A stretch of 64,000 bases of DNA, taken from Mesorhizobium sp. 113-3-3. GTDB taxonomy: Bacteria > Pseudomonadota > Alphaproteobacteria > Rhizobiales > Rhizobiaceae. The translations under genes were made by a program, and so were the position numbers. The DNA lies in the NCBI RefSeq assembly GCF_016756495.1, contig NZ_AP023243.1, positions 434,001 to 498,000 of the forward strand, given 5' to 3'. Under the pieces are notes generated by a model that ran no database searches, was not told the DNA's origin, and was given only the letters and a program-made list of their open reading frames with translations. Of this stretch, positions 26,182-36,741 are shown piece after piece; position 1 is the stretch's first letter; each line of letters begins with the position of its first letter.

Positions 26182-29100
26182 AGAAGGCCTATCCCATCCC
26201 CAGCGACACCGCCAACAGCCAGGCCCGCGCCGCCGATCCCCAGAACTCGGCCTGGGTGTCGGCCAATGCCGGTTCTGGCAAGACCCATGTGCTGGCCCAG
26301 CGCGTCATCCGGCTGCTGCTCAACGGCACCGACCCGTCGAAGATCCTGTGCCTGACCTATACGCGCGCCGCCGCCGCCAACATGTCGAACCGGGTCTTTT
26401 CAACGCTGTCGGACTGGACGGTGCTCGGCGATGCCGAGCTGGCCACGAAGATCGAGGCCCTGGAAGGACGGCGGCCCGACGGCGACACCATGCGCCGGGC
26501 GCGACGCCTGTTCGCCGAAGCGCTGGAAACGCCGGGTGGGCTGAAGATCCAGACCATCCACGCTTTCTGCGAATCGGTGCTCCACCAGTTCCCGCTAGAA
26601 GCCAACATCCCGGCCCATTTCGAGATGCTCGACGGCCAGATGGAAGCATCGCTGTTCGCCGCCGCGCGCCGCGAGATGATCTCCGGCACGGCAGCCGGCA
26701 ACCCGGATCTGGCCGACGCCTTCGCCACCGTGCTGGAACGTGGCGGCGAGGCCGGCCTCGATGCCTTGCTCGGCGAGATCGTGCGCAAGCGCGACGGCTT
26801 GCGCAATTTCCTCGATGCGGTCGGGCGTGACGGCTTCCAGCCTTTGTTCGACGAATTCCATTTCCGTCCCGGCCAGACCGCCGAAGGGATTGCCGCATCG
26901 GTGTGGCCGCTGCCGGGCTTCCTGCCGGATTATTTTGCCGGCTTTGCCCAGGCCGCAGAATCCACCGACGCCAGGTCGGTGCTGAACAACATCCTGCCTT
27001 ATGCGCGTCAGGCTTTCGCCGAGAGCGATCCCGTTCGCCGCCTGCAACTGCTGGCAAGAGCCTTCCTCAAGACCGATGGTGATCCCTACGACCCGGCAAA
27101 GGCCTTCAAGAAGGCGCTGACCGACCGATTGCCTGATCTGGCCGAGCGCTACCTCTCGGCGTCGAGCGCCATCATCGAAACCGTCGACCGGCTGGCGCTG
27201 TTCCGCATGCTGGAAGGCACGGCTGCTGCGCTGACCATCGCTGACTGGCTGATCGCCCGCTACGACGTGCTGAAGCGCAGCCGCGGCTTTCTCGACTTCA
27301 ATGATCTGATCACCCGCACGGTCAACCTTCTGGCGCGGCCCGATGCCGGCCCCTGGGTGCAGTACAAGCTCGACCAGGGCATCGACCACATCCTGCTAGA
27401 CGAGGCGCAGGACACCAGCCCGGATCAATGGGAGGTGGTGAAGCGGCTGGCGGAAGAATTTTTCGCCGGCTTCGGCGCGCGCGAGAGGGTTCATCGCACG
27501 GTCTTCGCCGTTGGCGACGAGAAGCAGTCGATCTATTCCTTCCAGGGTGCAGCGCCGGACTCCTTCGCCGACAGCCGGCTGCTGTTCGCTGGCCGGGTGC
27601 GCGATGCCGAGGCGTCCTTCGCCGACCTCAAGCTGACCTGGTCGTTCCGCTCGACCGATGACGTTCTGGCCGCCGTCGACCGCGTCTTTGCCGATCCGAT
27701 CGTGCGGCGCGGCATCAGCCATGATCCCGATCCGCTGAGCCACAAGGCGATCCGCACCGATGCGCCGGGCTATGTCGAGGTCTGGCCGTCGATTGGCGCC
27801 GATGTCGTCGACGAACCCGACGACTGGACGCAAGCCATCGACCACGCCCATGCGCCGGCAGTGCGTGTCGCCGAGAACGTGGCGGCGACCATAGCCGGCT
27901 GGATCGGCAAGGGCGAAATCATCGAGGGCCGCGGCAAGCGGCTGCGGCCGGGCGACGTGCTGGTGCTGGTGCGCAAGCGCGACAGTTTTGTTCACGCGCT
28001 GACCCGCGCCTTGAAACGCCGCGACATTCCGGTCGCTGGCGCCGACCGGCTGAGCCTGCCCGGCCACATCGCGGTGAAGGATCTGATCGCACTCGGCCAT
28101 CTCTTGATCCAGCCGCAGGACGATCTGTCGCTCGCCGCCGTGCTGCGCAGCCCGATCTTCGACCTGCCGGAGGAGGCGTTGTTCACGCTCGCCGCGCAGC
28201 GGCCACCCGGCCTGTCGCTGGCCGCGTCGCTGCGCCAGCATGCCGAAGAAAACGAGCGCTTGGCGAAGATTGTCGCGCAACTCGATGTCTGGGCTGACGA
28301 GGCCGCTTTCAAGCCGGTGTTCGAATTCTATGCCAGCCTCCTGGCGCGCGATGGCGTGCGCAGAAAGATGATCGCGCGGCTCGGGCCGGAAGCCGGCGAT
28401 ATTCTCGATGAATTCCTGAGCTTCTGCCTGGCCGAGGAGCGGACCGGCCTGCCCGGACTGGAAGCCTTCCTGTCGACGCTGGAAAACGCCGGGCCCGAGA
28501 TCAAGCGCGAGATGGACCAGACGCGTGACGAGGTCCGCGTCATGACCGTGCACGCCGCCAAGGGGCTGGAGGCACCGGTGGTGTTCCTGGTCGATGGCGG
28601 CTCCGCCCCGTTCAGCGACCAGCATCTGCCGCGGCTGATGCCGTTCGACGGCTCTGGCACTTTTTGGGACGGCAAAGGCTATCTCTGGCGTTCGGCCAGC
28701 GACGTCGCCAACGGCTTTTCGAAAGCGGCAGCCGCCCGCGCCCGCGAACTCGCCGACGATGAGTATCGCCGGCTGCTCTATGTCGGCATGACCCGCGCCG
28801 AGGACCGGCTGATCGTCTGCGGCTATCACGGCAAGCGGGCGTCGAACACCGGCACCTGGCATTCGATCGTCAGCCGCGCGCTGATCGGCGCGCCGGAAAG
28901 CGAGCAGCGTGCGCACCCCGCCGGCGGCGAGCCGGTGCACCGTTTCCACGTCACCAAGCTGGCGCCTGTCGCGGCGAGCGCCGATGAACAGGCGCGGCAG
29001 GCCGATGCTTTCGGTCCGCTGCCGGGAACCCTGTTCCGGCCCTTGCCGCCTTTCGAGGATCTGCCGCGGCCGCTGTCGCCGTCCGGCGCCTCGGCGCTGA

Positions 29101-29690
29101 TCGAGGAAGGCAAGGAAGCGGTGGTCGACAAGGCTTCACCGGTGCTGGACGCCGATGCCGAACCGAGCTTTGCCGTGCTGCGTGGGCTCGCTTTGCACAA
29201 GCTGCTGCAGATGCTGCCCGGCCTTGCCGAGGGCGAACGCCAGGGCGCGGCCGAACGTTATCTCGCGCGAACGGGTGCCGCTTGGCCGCCGTCAGAGCGC
29301 GAAAAGGCCCTGGCGTCGGTCATCGCCATTCTTGCCGACCCACGCCTCGGCCAATTGTTTGCGCCGTCGTCGCGCGCCGAGGTGGCGATCATGGGCAGCC
29401 TGGAAGTGAGGGGCAAAACGCGCTCGATTTCCGGCAAGATCGACCGGCTGGCGGTGAGCGCGGACACGGTTTCGATCGTCGACTACAAGACCAACCGGCC
29501 GGCGCCCGCCACGCTGGCCGAGGTTCCGCCGGCCTATCTGCTGCAGCTCGCGCTCTATCGCGCCTTGCTCAAGCCGCTTTATCCCGGGCGCCAGGTCAAG
29601 GCGGCCCTCTTGTTCACCGAAGCGCCACGGCTGATCGAACTGCCGGCCGGGGCCATGGATGACGCCCTTGCCCGACTCACGGGAGCGTGA
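26178..29690 (+). CDS. addA: Double-strand break repair helicase-nuclease AddA
   Basis: 1170 residues. UvrD-type helicase with Walker [13 protein letters not shown] (residues 30-41), motif [16 protein letters not shown], motif [12 protein letters not shown], and motif [15 protein letters not shown]. The C-terminal nuclease carries GLALHKLLQ and [25 protein letters not shown] in two adjacent blocks with the DYK lysine. It is the motor subunit of AddAB. The thioredoxin gene follows after 77 bases. Confidence 0.97.
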   Translation: MKKAYPIPSDTANSQARAADPQNSAWVSANAGSGKTHVLAQRVIRLLLNGTDPSKILCLTYTRAAAANMSNRVFSTLSDWTVLGDAELATKIEALEGRRPDGDTMRRARRLFAEALETPGGLKIQTIHAFCESVLHQFPLEANIPAHFEMLDGQMEASLFAAARREMISGTAAGNPDLADAFATVLERGGEAGLDALLGEIVRKRDGLRNFLDAVGRDGFQPLFDEFHFRPGQTAEGIAASVWPLPGFLPDYFAGFAQAAESTDARSVLNNILPYARQAFAESDPVRRLQLLARAFLKTDGDPYDPAKAFKKALTDRLPDLAERYLSASSAIIETVDRLALFRMLEGTAAALTIADWLIARYDVLKRSRGFLDFNDLITRTVNLLARPDAGPWVQYKLDQGIDHILLDEAQDTSPDQWEVVKRLAEEFFAGFGARERVHRTVFAVGDEKQSIYSFQGAAPDSFADSRLLFAGRVRDAEASFADLKLTWSFRSTDDVLAAVDRVFADPIVRRGISHDPDPLSHKAIRTDAPGYVEVWPSIGADVVDEPDDWTQAIDHAHAPAVRVAENVAATIAGWIGKGEIIEGRGKRLRPGDVLVLVRKRDSFVHALTRALKRRDIPVAGADRLSLPGHIAVKDLIALGHLLIQPQDDLSLAAVLRSPIFDLPEEALFTLAAQRPPGLSLAASLRQHAEENERLAKIVAQLDVWADEAAFKPVFEFYASLLARDGVRRKMIARLGPEAGDILDEFLSFCLAEERTGLPGLEAFLSTLENAGPEIKREMDQTRDEVRVMTVHAAKGLEAPVVFLVDGGSAPFSDQHLPRLMPFDGSGTFWDGKGYLWRSASDVANGFSKAAAARARELADDEYRRLLYVGMTRAEDRLIVCGYHGKRASNTGTWHSIVSRALIGAPESEQRAHPAGGEPVHRFHVTKLAPVAASADEQARQADAFGPLPGTLFRPLPPFEDLPRPLSPSGASALIEEGKEAVVDKASPVLDADAEPSFAVLRGLALHKLLQMLPGLAEGERQGAAERYLARTGAAWPPSEREKALASVIAILADPRLGQLFAPSSRAEVAIMGSLEVRGKTRSISGKIDRLAVSADTVSIVDYKTNRPAPATLAEVPPAYLLQLALYRALLKPLYPGRQVKAALLFTEAPRLIELPAGAMDDALARLTGA

Positions 29691-29767
29691 CACAAGACCT
29701 GCTTGAAGAAGGGCTAGATAACCACCACATTTGGTGCGACAAAGAACTCTCGAAAGGATTTTTCCGC

Positions 29768-30091
29768 ATGGGTGCCACCGTCAAGGTCGACAAGAACAAT
29801 TTCCAGGCCGACGTGCTCAACGCCAAGGAGCCGGTCGTGGTGGATTTCTGGGCTGAATGGTGCGGCCCGTGCAAGATGATCGCGCCGGCGCTCGAAGACA
29901 TCGCTCTCGAACTCGGCAGCAAGGTCAAGATCGCCAAGCTCAACATCGACGAGAACCCCGAGCTTGCCGCGCAGTTCGGCGTGCGCTCGATCCCGACGCT
30001 GATGATCTTCAAGGGCGGCGAAGTCGCCGACATGAAGGTTGGCGCCGCGCCCAAGACCGCGCTGTCGCACTGGATCAACGGCAGCCTCTGA
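29768..30091 (+). CDS. trxA: Thioredoxin 1
   Basis: 107 residues with the redox motif WAEWCGPCK. The ATG at 29768 (MGATVKVD) follows GAAAGGA and gives the normal length; an upstream GTG at 29687 would add 27 residues not typical of the family. A cis-proline is in RSIPTLMIF. Cytoplasmic disulfide reductant. Genomic position after addA is common in Rhizobiales. Ends before a strong terminator. Confidence 0.97.
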   Translation: MGATVKVDKNNFQADVLNAKEPVVVDFWAEWCGPCKMIAPALEDIALELGSKVKIAKLNIDENPELAAQFGVRSIPTLMIFKGGEVADMKVGAAPKTALSHWINGSL

Positions 30092-30113
30092 TCCAATCGA
30101 AATTTCTAATTGC

Positions 30114-30142
30114 AAAAGCCCGGCCGTCGTGCCGGGCTTTTT
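30114..30142 (+). terminator. Rho-independent terminator of trxA
   Basis: AAAAGCCCGG (30114-30123) pairs with CCGGGCTTTT (30132-30141) and ends in a T-run. Confidence 0.93.
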
Positions 30143-30226
30143 GTTGGCGCCATCGGCCAACCCGCTCTGGCCCTCACATCAGGGCACGCCATGTCTTCTG
30201 TTGGCAGCAGAAACAGGGAGAGCGAC

Positions 30227-30508
30227 ATGACCGGATCCGCCAAGGCCACCGTCTTCATCGACAATGAGCGCGTCATCGTCACCGAGTACCGCTTCCAGCC
30301 CGGCGACAACACCGGCTGGCATCGTCACGGCCACGACTATGTCGTGGTGCCGCTGATGGACGGCAAGGTGAAGCTGGTGACCAAAGACGGCGAAAGCTTC
30401 GCCGAGATGAAGAAAGGCGCGCCCTATTTCCGTAGGGAAGGCGTCGAACACGACGTCATCAGCGCCAATGACGGCGAATATGCTTTTATCGAGATCGAGC
30501 TGAAGTGA
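30227..30508 (+). CDS. Small single-domain cupin protein
   Basis: 93 residues from the ATG that follows GGGAG. A beta-barrel cupin with the metal motif GWHRHGHDYVVVPL (two or three His ligands) and GVEHDV in motif 2. Such stand-alone cupins bind metals or small ligands; no specific activity can be assigned. It lies alone between trxA and a convergent VOC gene. Confidence 0.85.
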   Translation: MTGSAKATVFIDNERVIVTEYRFQPGDNTGWHRHGHDYVVVPLMDGKVKLVTKDGESFAEMKKGAPYFRREGVEHDVISANDGEYAFIEIELK

Positions 30509-30547
30509 GCCGCCAAAGCTGTGCCCGGACTGGTGCGACCTGTCTGG

Positions 30548-30970
30548 TCACCAGTCGGCGATCCGGTCCCCGCCGGTGAACTGCGCGCTTTTGTCGGTGT
30601 ATTCGAACAGCTCGATCTTCACGCCGTTGGGATCGCGGATCCAGGCCTGAAAGGTGTCGTCGCAGGCGTGCTTCTTAGCGGTCACGTCGATGCCCTTCGC
30701 CTTGATATGAGCGATCGCGGCGTCGATGTTTTCGACTTCCAGGCAGAAATGGTTGATCTGGTTGAGCTCGCTGTAGGTGGAGGCATCCTTCTGGAACACC
30801 TCGACATGGCTGCGGCCGCCGCAATCGAGGTAGAAGCCGAAAATCCCGCCGTCGCGCAGGAAATTGAACCGCGTGTCCAGACCGAGCACATCGCGGTAGA
30901 AACTGCGCGTCGCTTCCAGGTCATGGGCGAAAATGCAGACATGGGCGAGCTGCTTCACCTTGATCATCAC
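30548..30970 (-). CDS. VOC family (glyoxalase/dioxygenase fold) protein
   Basis: 140 residues: two beta-alpha-beta-beta-beta modules typical of the vicinal oxygen chelate fold. Likely metal ligands are His10 (LAHVCIF), Glu/His in the second half (NHFCLEVENIDAAI) and Glu near the end (KIELFEYT). GGGAG precedes the ATG. Methylglyoxal detoxification is one possibility, but the family is broad and no partner is near. Confidence 0.83.
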   Translation of the reverse strand: MMIKVKQLAHVCIFAHDLEATRSFYRDVLGLDTRFNFLRDGGIFGFYLDCGGRSHVEVFQKDASTYSELNQINHFCLEVENIDAAIAHIKAKGIDVTAKKHACDDTFQAWIRDPNGVKIELFEYTDKSAQFTGGDRIADW

Positions 30971-31050
30971 GGGCTCCCTACACTGGTCGTCAAGCGCTCA
31001 GAGCGTTCACCGTTTCATGGAAACGGCGAACCACTCTAGCTCTTTGTTTT

Positions 31051-31100
31051 AACGCAATTCCGGACGGAAAACCGCGCACACTTTTCCTGGAATTGCTCAG
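31051..31100. repeat. Palindromic intergenic repeat, family A, copy 1
   Basis: Arms CGCAATTCC and GGAATTGC enclose GGACGGAAAACCG and CACACTTTTCCT. It abuts the stop codon of folC on the minus strand. Closely similar copies are at 47105-47154 (inverted) and 52447-52498. Confidence 0.85.
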
Positions 31101-32422
31101 GTCGGTGGCGTGCCATTCTCGGCCAGCACCGCGCCGGCAAGATAAAGCGACCCGCCGATGAGTATGCGGGGCGCCGGCCCGTCCCAGGTGTCGCGCAGCA
31201 GCATCAGCGCACTGGCGACGGAACTCACCGGCTCGGCGGACAGCCCGGCTTCCGCGGCCCGGATCGCCAGTTCGTCGTTCGGCACCCCGGCATCGCTCAG
31301 GCTGACCGGCACGGTGTAGACATGCCGGACGAGGCCCTTGAAGGCGCGGAAATAGCCGCTCTGGTCCTTGGTGTTGATCATGCCCGAGATGAGGAAGAGC
31401 GGGCGCGGGTTCTTTTCCTCCTGCTCGGCCAGCGCTTCGGCGACGACCACGCCGGCGCCCGGATTGTGGCCGCCATCGAGCCAGATGTCGGCGCCCTTCG
31501 GCGCCAGCTCCGCCAGCCGGCCCTGCGCCAGCTTCTGCATGCGGCCGGGCCAAGCGACATGGGTCATCGCCTTTTCGGCGGCGCGATGGCTGATCTCGAA
31601 GCCGGCCGCCTTGACCGCGGCGATCGCGGCCGCCGCATTGGCGAACTGGTGGCGCCCGGGCAGGCGCGGCGGCGGCAAATCCATCAGGCCGTCCTCGTCC
31701 TGGTAGACCATGCGGCCGTTTTCCTCGAAGGCGAGGAAATCCTGGCCGTAGACGAAGGTCGGGCACTCCAGCCGCTCGGCGGTCTCGATCAGCACCTGCA
31801 GCGCCGTCTCGCTTTCCTGCGCGCCGATGACCACCGGGCAGCCGCGCTTCATGATGCCGGCCTTTTCGGCCGCGATCAGTTCGACGCGGTCGCCGAGATA
31901 GGCCTCGTGGTCCATCGACACCGGCATGATCACCGACACGGCGGGCCTGGCGACGACATTGGTGGCGTCGAAGCGCCCGCCAAGGCCGACCTCGATGATG
32001 GCGGCTTCGGCCGGATGTTCGGAAAACAGGATGAAGGTGACGGCGGTGAGGATCTCGAAGACGGTGATCTTCTGGCCGTCATTGGCCTTGGCGACGCGGG
32101 CAATGGCCTCGGCGAAGGTCTCATCGTCGACGAGTTTGCCGCCACCGTCGGCGGCGAGCCTGTAGCGCTCGGCCCAGCTCACCAGATGCGGCGAAGTGTG
32201 GACGTGGACAAGGTGCCCGGCGGCTTCAAGCAGCGCGCGCGAAAAGGCCGCGCAGGAGCCCTTGCCGTTGGTGCCGGCGATGTGGATGACCGGCGGCAGC
32301 AGATCCTGCGGATTGCCCAGCCGCTCCAGGAGCCGCGTGATGCGGTCGAGCGAAAGGTCGAAGCCTTTCGGGTGAAGCGCCATCAGGGCTTCGATTTCGC
32401 GGTCGGCGGCAAGCGTTGTCAT
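31097..32422 (-). CDS. folC: Bifunctional folylpolyglutamate/dihydrofolate synthase
   Basis: 441 residues from ATG 32422 (MTTLAADREIEALM); a start 18 bases earlier is possible. ATP-binding loop HIAGTNGKGSCAAF and the Mur-ligase-like TSPHLVSWAERY are visible, with the C-terminal DGGHNPGA motif. It makes dihydrofolate and adds glutamates to folates. Last gene of the minus-strand trpF-trpB-trpA-accD-folC run, the standard alphaproteobacterial order. Confidence 0.96.
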   Translation of the reverse strand: MTTLAADREIEALMALHPKGFDLSLDRITRLLERLGNPQDLLPPVIHIAGTNGKGSCAAFSRALLEAAGHLVHVHTSPHLVSWAERYRLAADGGGKLVDDETFAEAIARVAKANDGQKITVFEILTAVTFILFSEHPAEAAIIEVGLGGRFDATNVVARPAVSVIMPVSMDHEAYLGDRVELIAAEKAGIMKRGCPVVIGAQESETALQVLIETAERLECPTFVYGQDFLAFEENGRMVYQDEDGLMDLPPPRLPGRHQFANAAAAIAAVKAAGFEISHRAAEKAMTHVAWPGRMQKLAQGRLAELAPKGADIWLDGGHNPGAGVVVAEALAEQEEKNPRPLFLISGMINTKDQSGYFRAFKGLVRHVYTVPVSLSDAGVPNDELAIRAAEAGLSAEPVSSVASALMLLRDTWDGPAPRILIGGSLYLAGAVLAENGTPPT

Positions 32423-32544
32423 GGCAGAATCCCGGCGCATGGCCCGAGGACCAGAATCAATCCTGGAATGGCCAAGGCAATCAAAAGCTACAGCGCGCCA
32501 TGGACATGGCGCAATCGCTGTTCGCGGCGGCTGGTGTCGCGTCC

Positions 32545-33471
32545 TCAGGCCTGCGGCCGGGCTTCGGTGGCAACGACCGCGGGCGGCAGGATTTCCGGCT
32601 CCAGCGGCTTCTGCTCGCCCGGCAGTTTGAGCAGCATCTTCAACAGCCGCGCGATCGTTTCGCGCATCTCCAGCCGCGACACCACCATGTCGACCATGCC
32701 GTGCTCCATCAGATATTCGGAGCGCTGGAAGCCGTCCGGCAGTTTTTCGCGGATGGTCTGTTCGATGACGCGCGGGCCGGCAAAGCCGATCAGCGCGCCA
32801 GGCTCGGCAATATGCACGTCGCCCAGCATGGCGTAGGAAGCGGTGACGCCACCGGTGGTCGGGTTGGTCAGCACGACGATGTAGGGGAGGCCGGCTTCCT
32901 TCAGCCGGTCGACGCCGACCGTGGTGCGCGGCAGCTGCATAAGGGACAAAATACCTTCCTGCATGCGAGCGCCGCCGGATGCGGCGAACAGGATCAGCGG
33001 GCGCTTGCGCTGCAGCGCAACCTCGAAACCATGCACGATGGCGTCGCCGGCGGCCATGCCAAGCGAGCCACCCATGAAGGCGAAATCCTGCACCGTGACC
33101 ACCACCGGCAGGCCCTCGACGGTGCCCAGCGCGTTGATGATGGCGTCTTCCAGGCCGGTCTTGGCCTTGGCGTCCTTCAACCGGTCTACATAGCGCTTCT
33201 CGTCGCGGAACTTCAGCGGATCCTGGACGACCTTGGGGTTTTCGAGCTGCTCGTACTTGCCGTCATCGAAGAAGAATTTCAGCCGCTCCTTGGCCGAGAT
33301 CTTCATGTGATGGCCGGAAGACGGGATGACGAACTGGTTGGATTCCAGATCCTTGTGGAACACCATTTCGCCGGTCTCGGGATCCTTGATCCAGAGATTC
33401 TCGGGCATGTCGGTGCGCCGGCCGAGCATCGAATTGATCTTCGGGCGAACGTAATTGGTGATCCAGTTCAT
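32545..33471 (-). CDS. accD: Acetyl-CoA carboxylase carboxyltransferase beta subunit, zinc-finger cysteines absent
   Basis: 308 residues. Carboxyltransferase crotonase fold with [12 protein letters not shown] and [15 protein letters not shown]. The N-terminal region, where most AccD proteins have a four-cysteine zinc ribbon, reads [15 protein letters not shown] and [14 protein letters not shown]: all four cysteines are replaced, while flanking residues are kept. This loss is known from Rhizobiales sequences. Works with AccA to make malonyl-CoA for fatty acid synthesis. Confidence 0.95.
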   Translation of the reverse strand: MNWITNYVRPKINSMLGRRTDMPENLWIKDPETGEMVFHKDLESNQFVIPSSGHHMKISAKERLKFFFDDGKYEQLENPKVVQDPLKFRDEKRYVDRLKDAKAKTGLEDAIINALGTVEGLPVVVTVQDFAFMGGSLGMAAGDAIVHGFEVALQRKRPLILFAASGGARMQEGILSLMQLPRTTVGVDRLKEAGLPYIVVLTNPTTGGVTASYAMLGDVHIAEPGALIGFAGPRVIEQTIREKLPDGFQRSEYLMEHGMVDMVVSRLEMRETIARLLKMLLKLPGEQKPLEPEILPPAVVATEARPQA

Positions 33472-33519
33472 CGCTTCGGCTCCTGTCCTGACGAAGAGTT
33501 GGCTAAAGACGTAGGAAAA

Positions 33520-34359
33520 CTATTCGGCAGCAGCAAGGCGGGCCGAGCGCACGCCTTGCGCCAGGCCGCTGACCAGCGTGGCGACGGCCTCGGCCGGGTC
33601 GGCGGTCTTTTCGCCCTTCGGCCCCAGCACATTGGCGACCGCATTGACGATCGCCGTACCAACGACGACGCCATCGGCATTGGCTCCGATGACACGCGCC
33701 TGCTCGGCAGTCTTGACGCCGAAGCCGACGCAGACCGGCAGGTCGGTGTGGCCCTTGATGCGGTTCACGGCGGCGGCCACCTTGCCGGTGTCGGCCAGGG
33801 CCGAGCCGGTGATGCCGGTCATCGACACGTAATAGACGAAACCGGAGGTGTTCTGCAGCACCTTAGGCAGGCGCTTGTCATCGGTGGTCGGCGTCGCCAG
33901 GCGGATGAAGTTGATGCCGGCTTTGAGCGCCGGAATGCAAAGCTCCTCGTCCATTTCCGGCGGCAGATCGACGACGATCAGCCCGTCGATGCCGCTGGCC
34001 AGCGCGTCTTTCAGGAAGCGGTCGACGCCGTAGATGTAGATCGGGTTGTAATAGCCCATCAGCACGATCGGCGTTTCATTGTCACCGGCGCGGAATTCGG
34101 ACGCCATCTTCAGCGTCTTGACCAGCGTCTGGCCGCCTTTCAGCGCGCGCAGGCCAGCCGCCTGGATCGCCGGGCCATCGGCCATCGGATCGGAAAACGG
34201 CATGCCGAGTTCAATGATATCGGAGCCGGCGCCGGGGAGCGCCTTCATGATCGACAGCGAGGTGTCGTAGTCGGGATCGCCGCCCATGAAATAGGTGACG
34301 AGCGCCGGGCGGCCTTCGGTCTTGAGCTTCGCCATGCGGCGGTCGATACGGGTGGTCAT
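33520..34359 (-). CDS. trpA: Tryptophan synthase alpha subunit
   Basis: 279 residues from ATG 34359 with AAAGGG upstream. Contains the catalytic Glu ([17 protein letters not shown]) and Asp ([10 protein letters not shown]), and the phosphate-binding GFGVKTAEQ. Cleaves indole-glycerol phosphate to indole and glyceraldehyde-3-phosphate, passing indole to TrpB. Follows trpB and precedes accD. Confidence 0.97.
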   Translation of the reverse strand: MTTRIDRRMAKLKTEGRPALVTYFMGGDPDYDTSLSIMKALPGAGSDIIELGMPFSDPMADGPAIQAAGLRALKGGQTLVKTLKMASEFRAGDNETPIVLMGYYNPIYIYGVDRFLKDALASGIDGLIVVDLPPEMDEELCIPALKAGINFIRLATPTTDDKRLPKVLQNTSGFVYYVSMTGITGSALADTGKVAAAVNRIKGHTDLPVCVGFGVKTAEQARVIGANADGVVVGTAIVNAVANVLGPKGEKTADPAEAVATLVSGLAQGVRSARLAAAE

Positions 34360-34420
34360 TTCTGGCCCTTTGGACAAATTTTGCTCATAATCACTCCCAA
34401 GTCGAAACCGTCCAAAGGGC

Positions 34421-35641
34421 CTAGATTTCCATGCCCAGCATCGAGGCTACCGTATGCACATCCTTGTCGCCGCGGCCGGACAGGTTGACGATGACGATCT
34501 GGTCCTTGTCCATGCCAGGCACAATCTTGACTGCATGGGCGATAGCGTGCGCGGATTCCAGCGCCGGGATGATGCCCTCGACGCGTGTCGTCAGCTTGAA
34601 GGCTTCCAGCGCCTCGTCGTCGAGGATCGGCACATATTCGACGCGGCCGGAGTCGCGCAGCCAGGAATGTTCCGGACCGACGCCGGGATAATCGAGGCCG
34701 GCCGAGATCGAATGGCCGTCCATGATCTGGCCGTCGGCGTTCTGCAGGAGATAGGTGCGGTTGCCGTGCAGCACGCCGGGCGTGCCGGCATTCATCGAGG
34801 CGCAATGCTCGATGCCGTCGAGGCCGCGCCCGCCGGCCTCGATGCCGATGATGCGCACATCCTTGTCGTCGAGGAAGGGGTGGAACAGGCCGATGGCATT
34901 CGAGCCGCCGCCGACAGCGGCGATGATGGTGTCGGGCAGCCGTCCTTCCTGTTCGAGGATCTGGGCGCGCGCCTCGGTGCCGATCACCGATTGGAAGTCG
35001 CGCACCAGTTCCGGATAGGGATGCGGGCCGGCGGCGGTGCCGATCAGGTAGTAGGTGTCCTCGACATTGGTGACCCAGTCACGAAGGGCTTCGTTCATGG
35101 CGTCCTTCAGCGTGCCGTGGCCAGCGGTGACCGGCCGCACTTCGGCGCCGAGCAGCTTCATGCGGAACACGTTGGGGCTTTGCCGTGCAACGTCGGTGGC
35201 GCCCATATAGACGACGCAGGGATAGCCGAAGCGGGCGGCGACAGTGGCGGACGCCACGCCATGCTGGCCGGCGCCGGTTTCGGCGATGATGCGCTTCTTG
35301 CCCATGCGCTTGGCCAGCAGGATCTGGCCGAGGCAGTTGTTGATCTTGTGCGAGCCGGTGTGGTTCAGGTCCTCGCGCTTGAAATAGACCTTCGCGCCGC
35401 CGAGATGTCTCGTCAGCCCTTCGGCGAAATACAGCTTTGACGGACGCCCGGCATAATGGGTCGACAGATCGGTGAGTTCAGCCCTGAAATCCGGATCGTT
35501 CTTGACCTCGTTCCAGTGCCGCTCCAGGTCGAGGATCAGCGGCATCAGCGTTTCGGCGACGAAACGGCCGCCGAAAATGCCGAACATGCCCTGCTCGTCG
35601 GGTCCGGTGCGGAAGGAATTGGGTGTCGCCAGCTTGTTCAT
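34421..35641 (-). CDS. trpB: Tryptophan synthase beta subunit
   Basis: 406 residues. The ATG at 35641 follows AGGAG; a longer frame reaches into the palindromic repeat at 35672-35718 and is rejected. The PLP lysine lies in [14 protein letters not shown], and the phosphate cup is GGGSNAIG. Condenses indole and serine to tryptophan. Between trpF and trpB lies repeat family B copy 1. Confidence 0.97.
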   Translation of the reverse strand: MNKLATPNSFRTGPDEQGMFGIFGGRFVAETLMPLILDLERHWNEVKNDPDFRAELTDLSTHYAGRPSKLYFAEGLTRHLGGAKVYFKREDLNHTGSHKINNCLGQILLAKRMGKKRIIAETGAGQHGVASATVAARFGYPCVVYMGATDVARQSPNVFRMKLLGAEVRPVTAGHGTLKDAMNEALRDWVTNVEDTYYLIGTAAGPHPYPELVRDFQSVIGTEARAQILEQEGRLPDTIIAAVGGGSNAIGLFHPFLDDKDVRIIGIEAGGRGLDGIEHCASMNAGTPGVLHGNRTYLLQNADGQIMDGHSISAGLDYPGVGPEHSWLRDSGRVEYVPILDDEALEAFKLTTRVEGIIPALESAHAIAHAVKIVPGMDKDQIVIVNLSGRGDKDVHTVASMLGMEI

Positions 35642-35671
35642 CGCCGATCTCCTGGCTTCTTGACTTGTTAA

Positions 35672-35718
35672 GCGTGTCCTTGTCGGAAAACCGGTTCCCA
35701 CTTTTCCGGGACATGCTC
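35672..35718. repeat. Palindromic intergenic repeat, family B, copy 1
   Basis: GCGTGTCC...GGACATGC outer arms with inner CGGAAAA and TTTTCCG around CCGGTTCCCAC. It lies inside the trpF-trpB spacer. Similar copies are at 41021-41066 and 62908-62954. Confidence 0.85.
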
Positions 35719-35731
35719 TCATTTAAGGCTT

Positions 35732-36391
35732 TTAGGCGGCGCGGTCGTCGCGTGCTGCCCGGACGGCCCGGAAAAACTGTTCGATCAGCGCCGGATCCTT
35801 GACGCCCGGCGCGCTTTCCACGCCTGAGGAAATGTCTATTCCGGGCGGGTTCGCAAGCTGAAGGGCATCGCCGATATTGGCGGCGTTGAGCCCACCGGAA
35901 AGCATGTAATCGACGCCGGCGTCAAGGCCGGCAAGAATGCGCCAGTCGAAAGCGACGCCATTGCCACCCGGCAACTGCGAGCCTTTCGGAGGCTTGGCAT
36001 CGAACAGGAACCGGTCGGCAATGCCGATGAAAGGCTTGACCCGGCCGACGTCGGCAGCCTCGCTGAGCGGCAACGCCTTCATCACCGGCAACCTATGGCG
36101 GACCTTGAGTTCGGCCACCCGTTCGGGTGTTTCCGAACCGTGCAACTGCAGCATGTCGGGCTGCATGGCCGTGACGATCTCGTCCAGAAAGGCGTCACTG
36201 GCGTCGACCGTGACGGCGACCGCCAAGGCCTTGTCGCGCGCGGCTTCGCGCAGGCGCCCGGCTTCCGCCGGCTCGACATAGCGCGGGCTCTTGGCGAAGA
36301 AAATAAAGCCGACGTGGCTGGCACCGCCGGCGAGCGCCGCGGCCATCGCCTGGTCGGTCTTCAAGCCGCAGATTTTGATGTCGAGCGCCAT
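35732..36391 (-). CDS. trpF: Phosphoribosylanthranilate isomerase
   Basis: 219 residues starting MALDIKICGLKT, with the catalytic Cys in ICGLK and Asp in LFDAKPPKG; MLSGGLNAANI is the phosphate-binding loop. Fourth step of the tryptophan branch. First gene of the minus-strand trpFBA-accD-folC run. Confidence 0.97.
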   Translation of the reverse strand: MALDIKICGLKTDQAMAAALAGGASHVGFIFFAKSPRYVEPAEAGRLREAARDKALAVAVTVDASDAFLDEIVTAMQPDMLQLHGSETPERVAELKVRHRLPVMKALPLSEAADVGRVKPFIGIADRFLFDAKPPKGSQLPGGNGVAFDWRILAGLDAGVDYMLSGGLNAANIGDALQLANPPGIDISSGVESAPGVKDPALIEQFFRAVRAARDDRAA

Positions 36392-36522
36392 GGCGCGGGA
36401 ATTGGCATGAAATCGCGACAGAGTCGAGAAAAAGCATGCTGTTTGCCGGCAAGGCCAAAGGCGCTACCTATTGATGATAGCATGTCGACTGGACTGATAG
36501 CATGCCGGGCGGGAGAACGATC

Positions 36523-36741
36523 ATGACCGACAGAACGGTTGCCGAACTGAAGCAGAAGATCGCTCAAGCGCGCGAGGTCATCGCCCATCTGATAGACAAG
36601 GCGGCCTTCAACGGCGCCGAGGCGCATCGGGCACTGGACTATTTCGGTGGCGATGAATTTGACCGGAATTTCCTGCCCTGGCCGCATCATGGCGATGAAG
36701 GGCTGCGGCCGGAGGAACTCAACGCCGCGAATGACGATTGA
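36523..36741 (+). CDS. Conserved small acidic protein of unknown function
   Basis: 72 residues from the ATG that follows GGGAGAA. It begins with a charged amphipathic helix (AELKQKIAQAREVIAHLID) and ends FLPWPHHGDEGLRPEELNA. No signal peptide, membrane segment or cysteine. The stop is directly adjacent to the stop of the convergent YgjP-like gene. The good ribosome-binding site and amphipathic pattern support a real gene; no function is assigned. Confidence 0.7.
   Translation: MTDRTVAELKQKIAQAREVIAHLIDKAAFNGAEAHRALDYFGGDEFDRNFLPWPHHGDEGLRPEELNAANDD

Noticed and set aside
31378-31766. Additional genes inside folC in other frames
   Set aside because: No start signals and low-complexity translations; folC is complete in its own frame.
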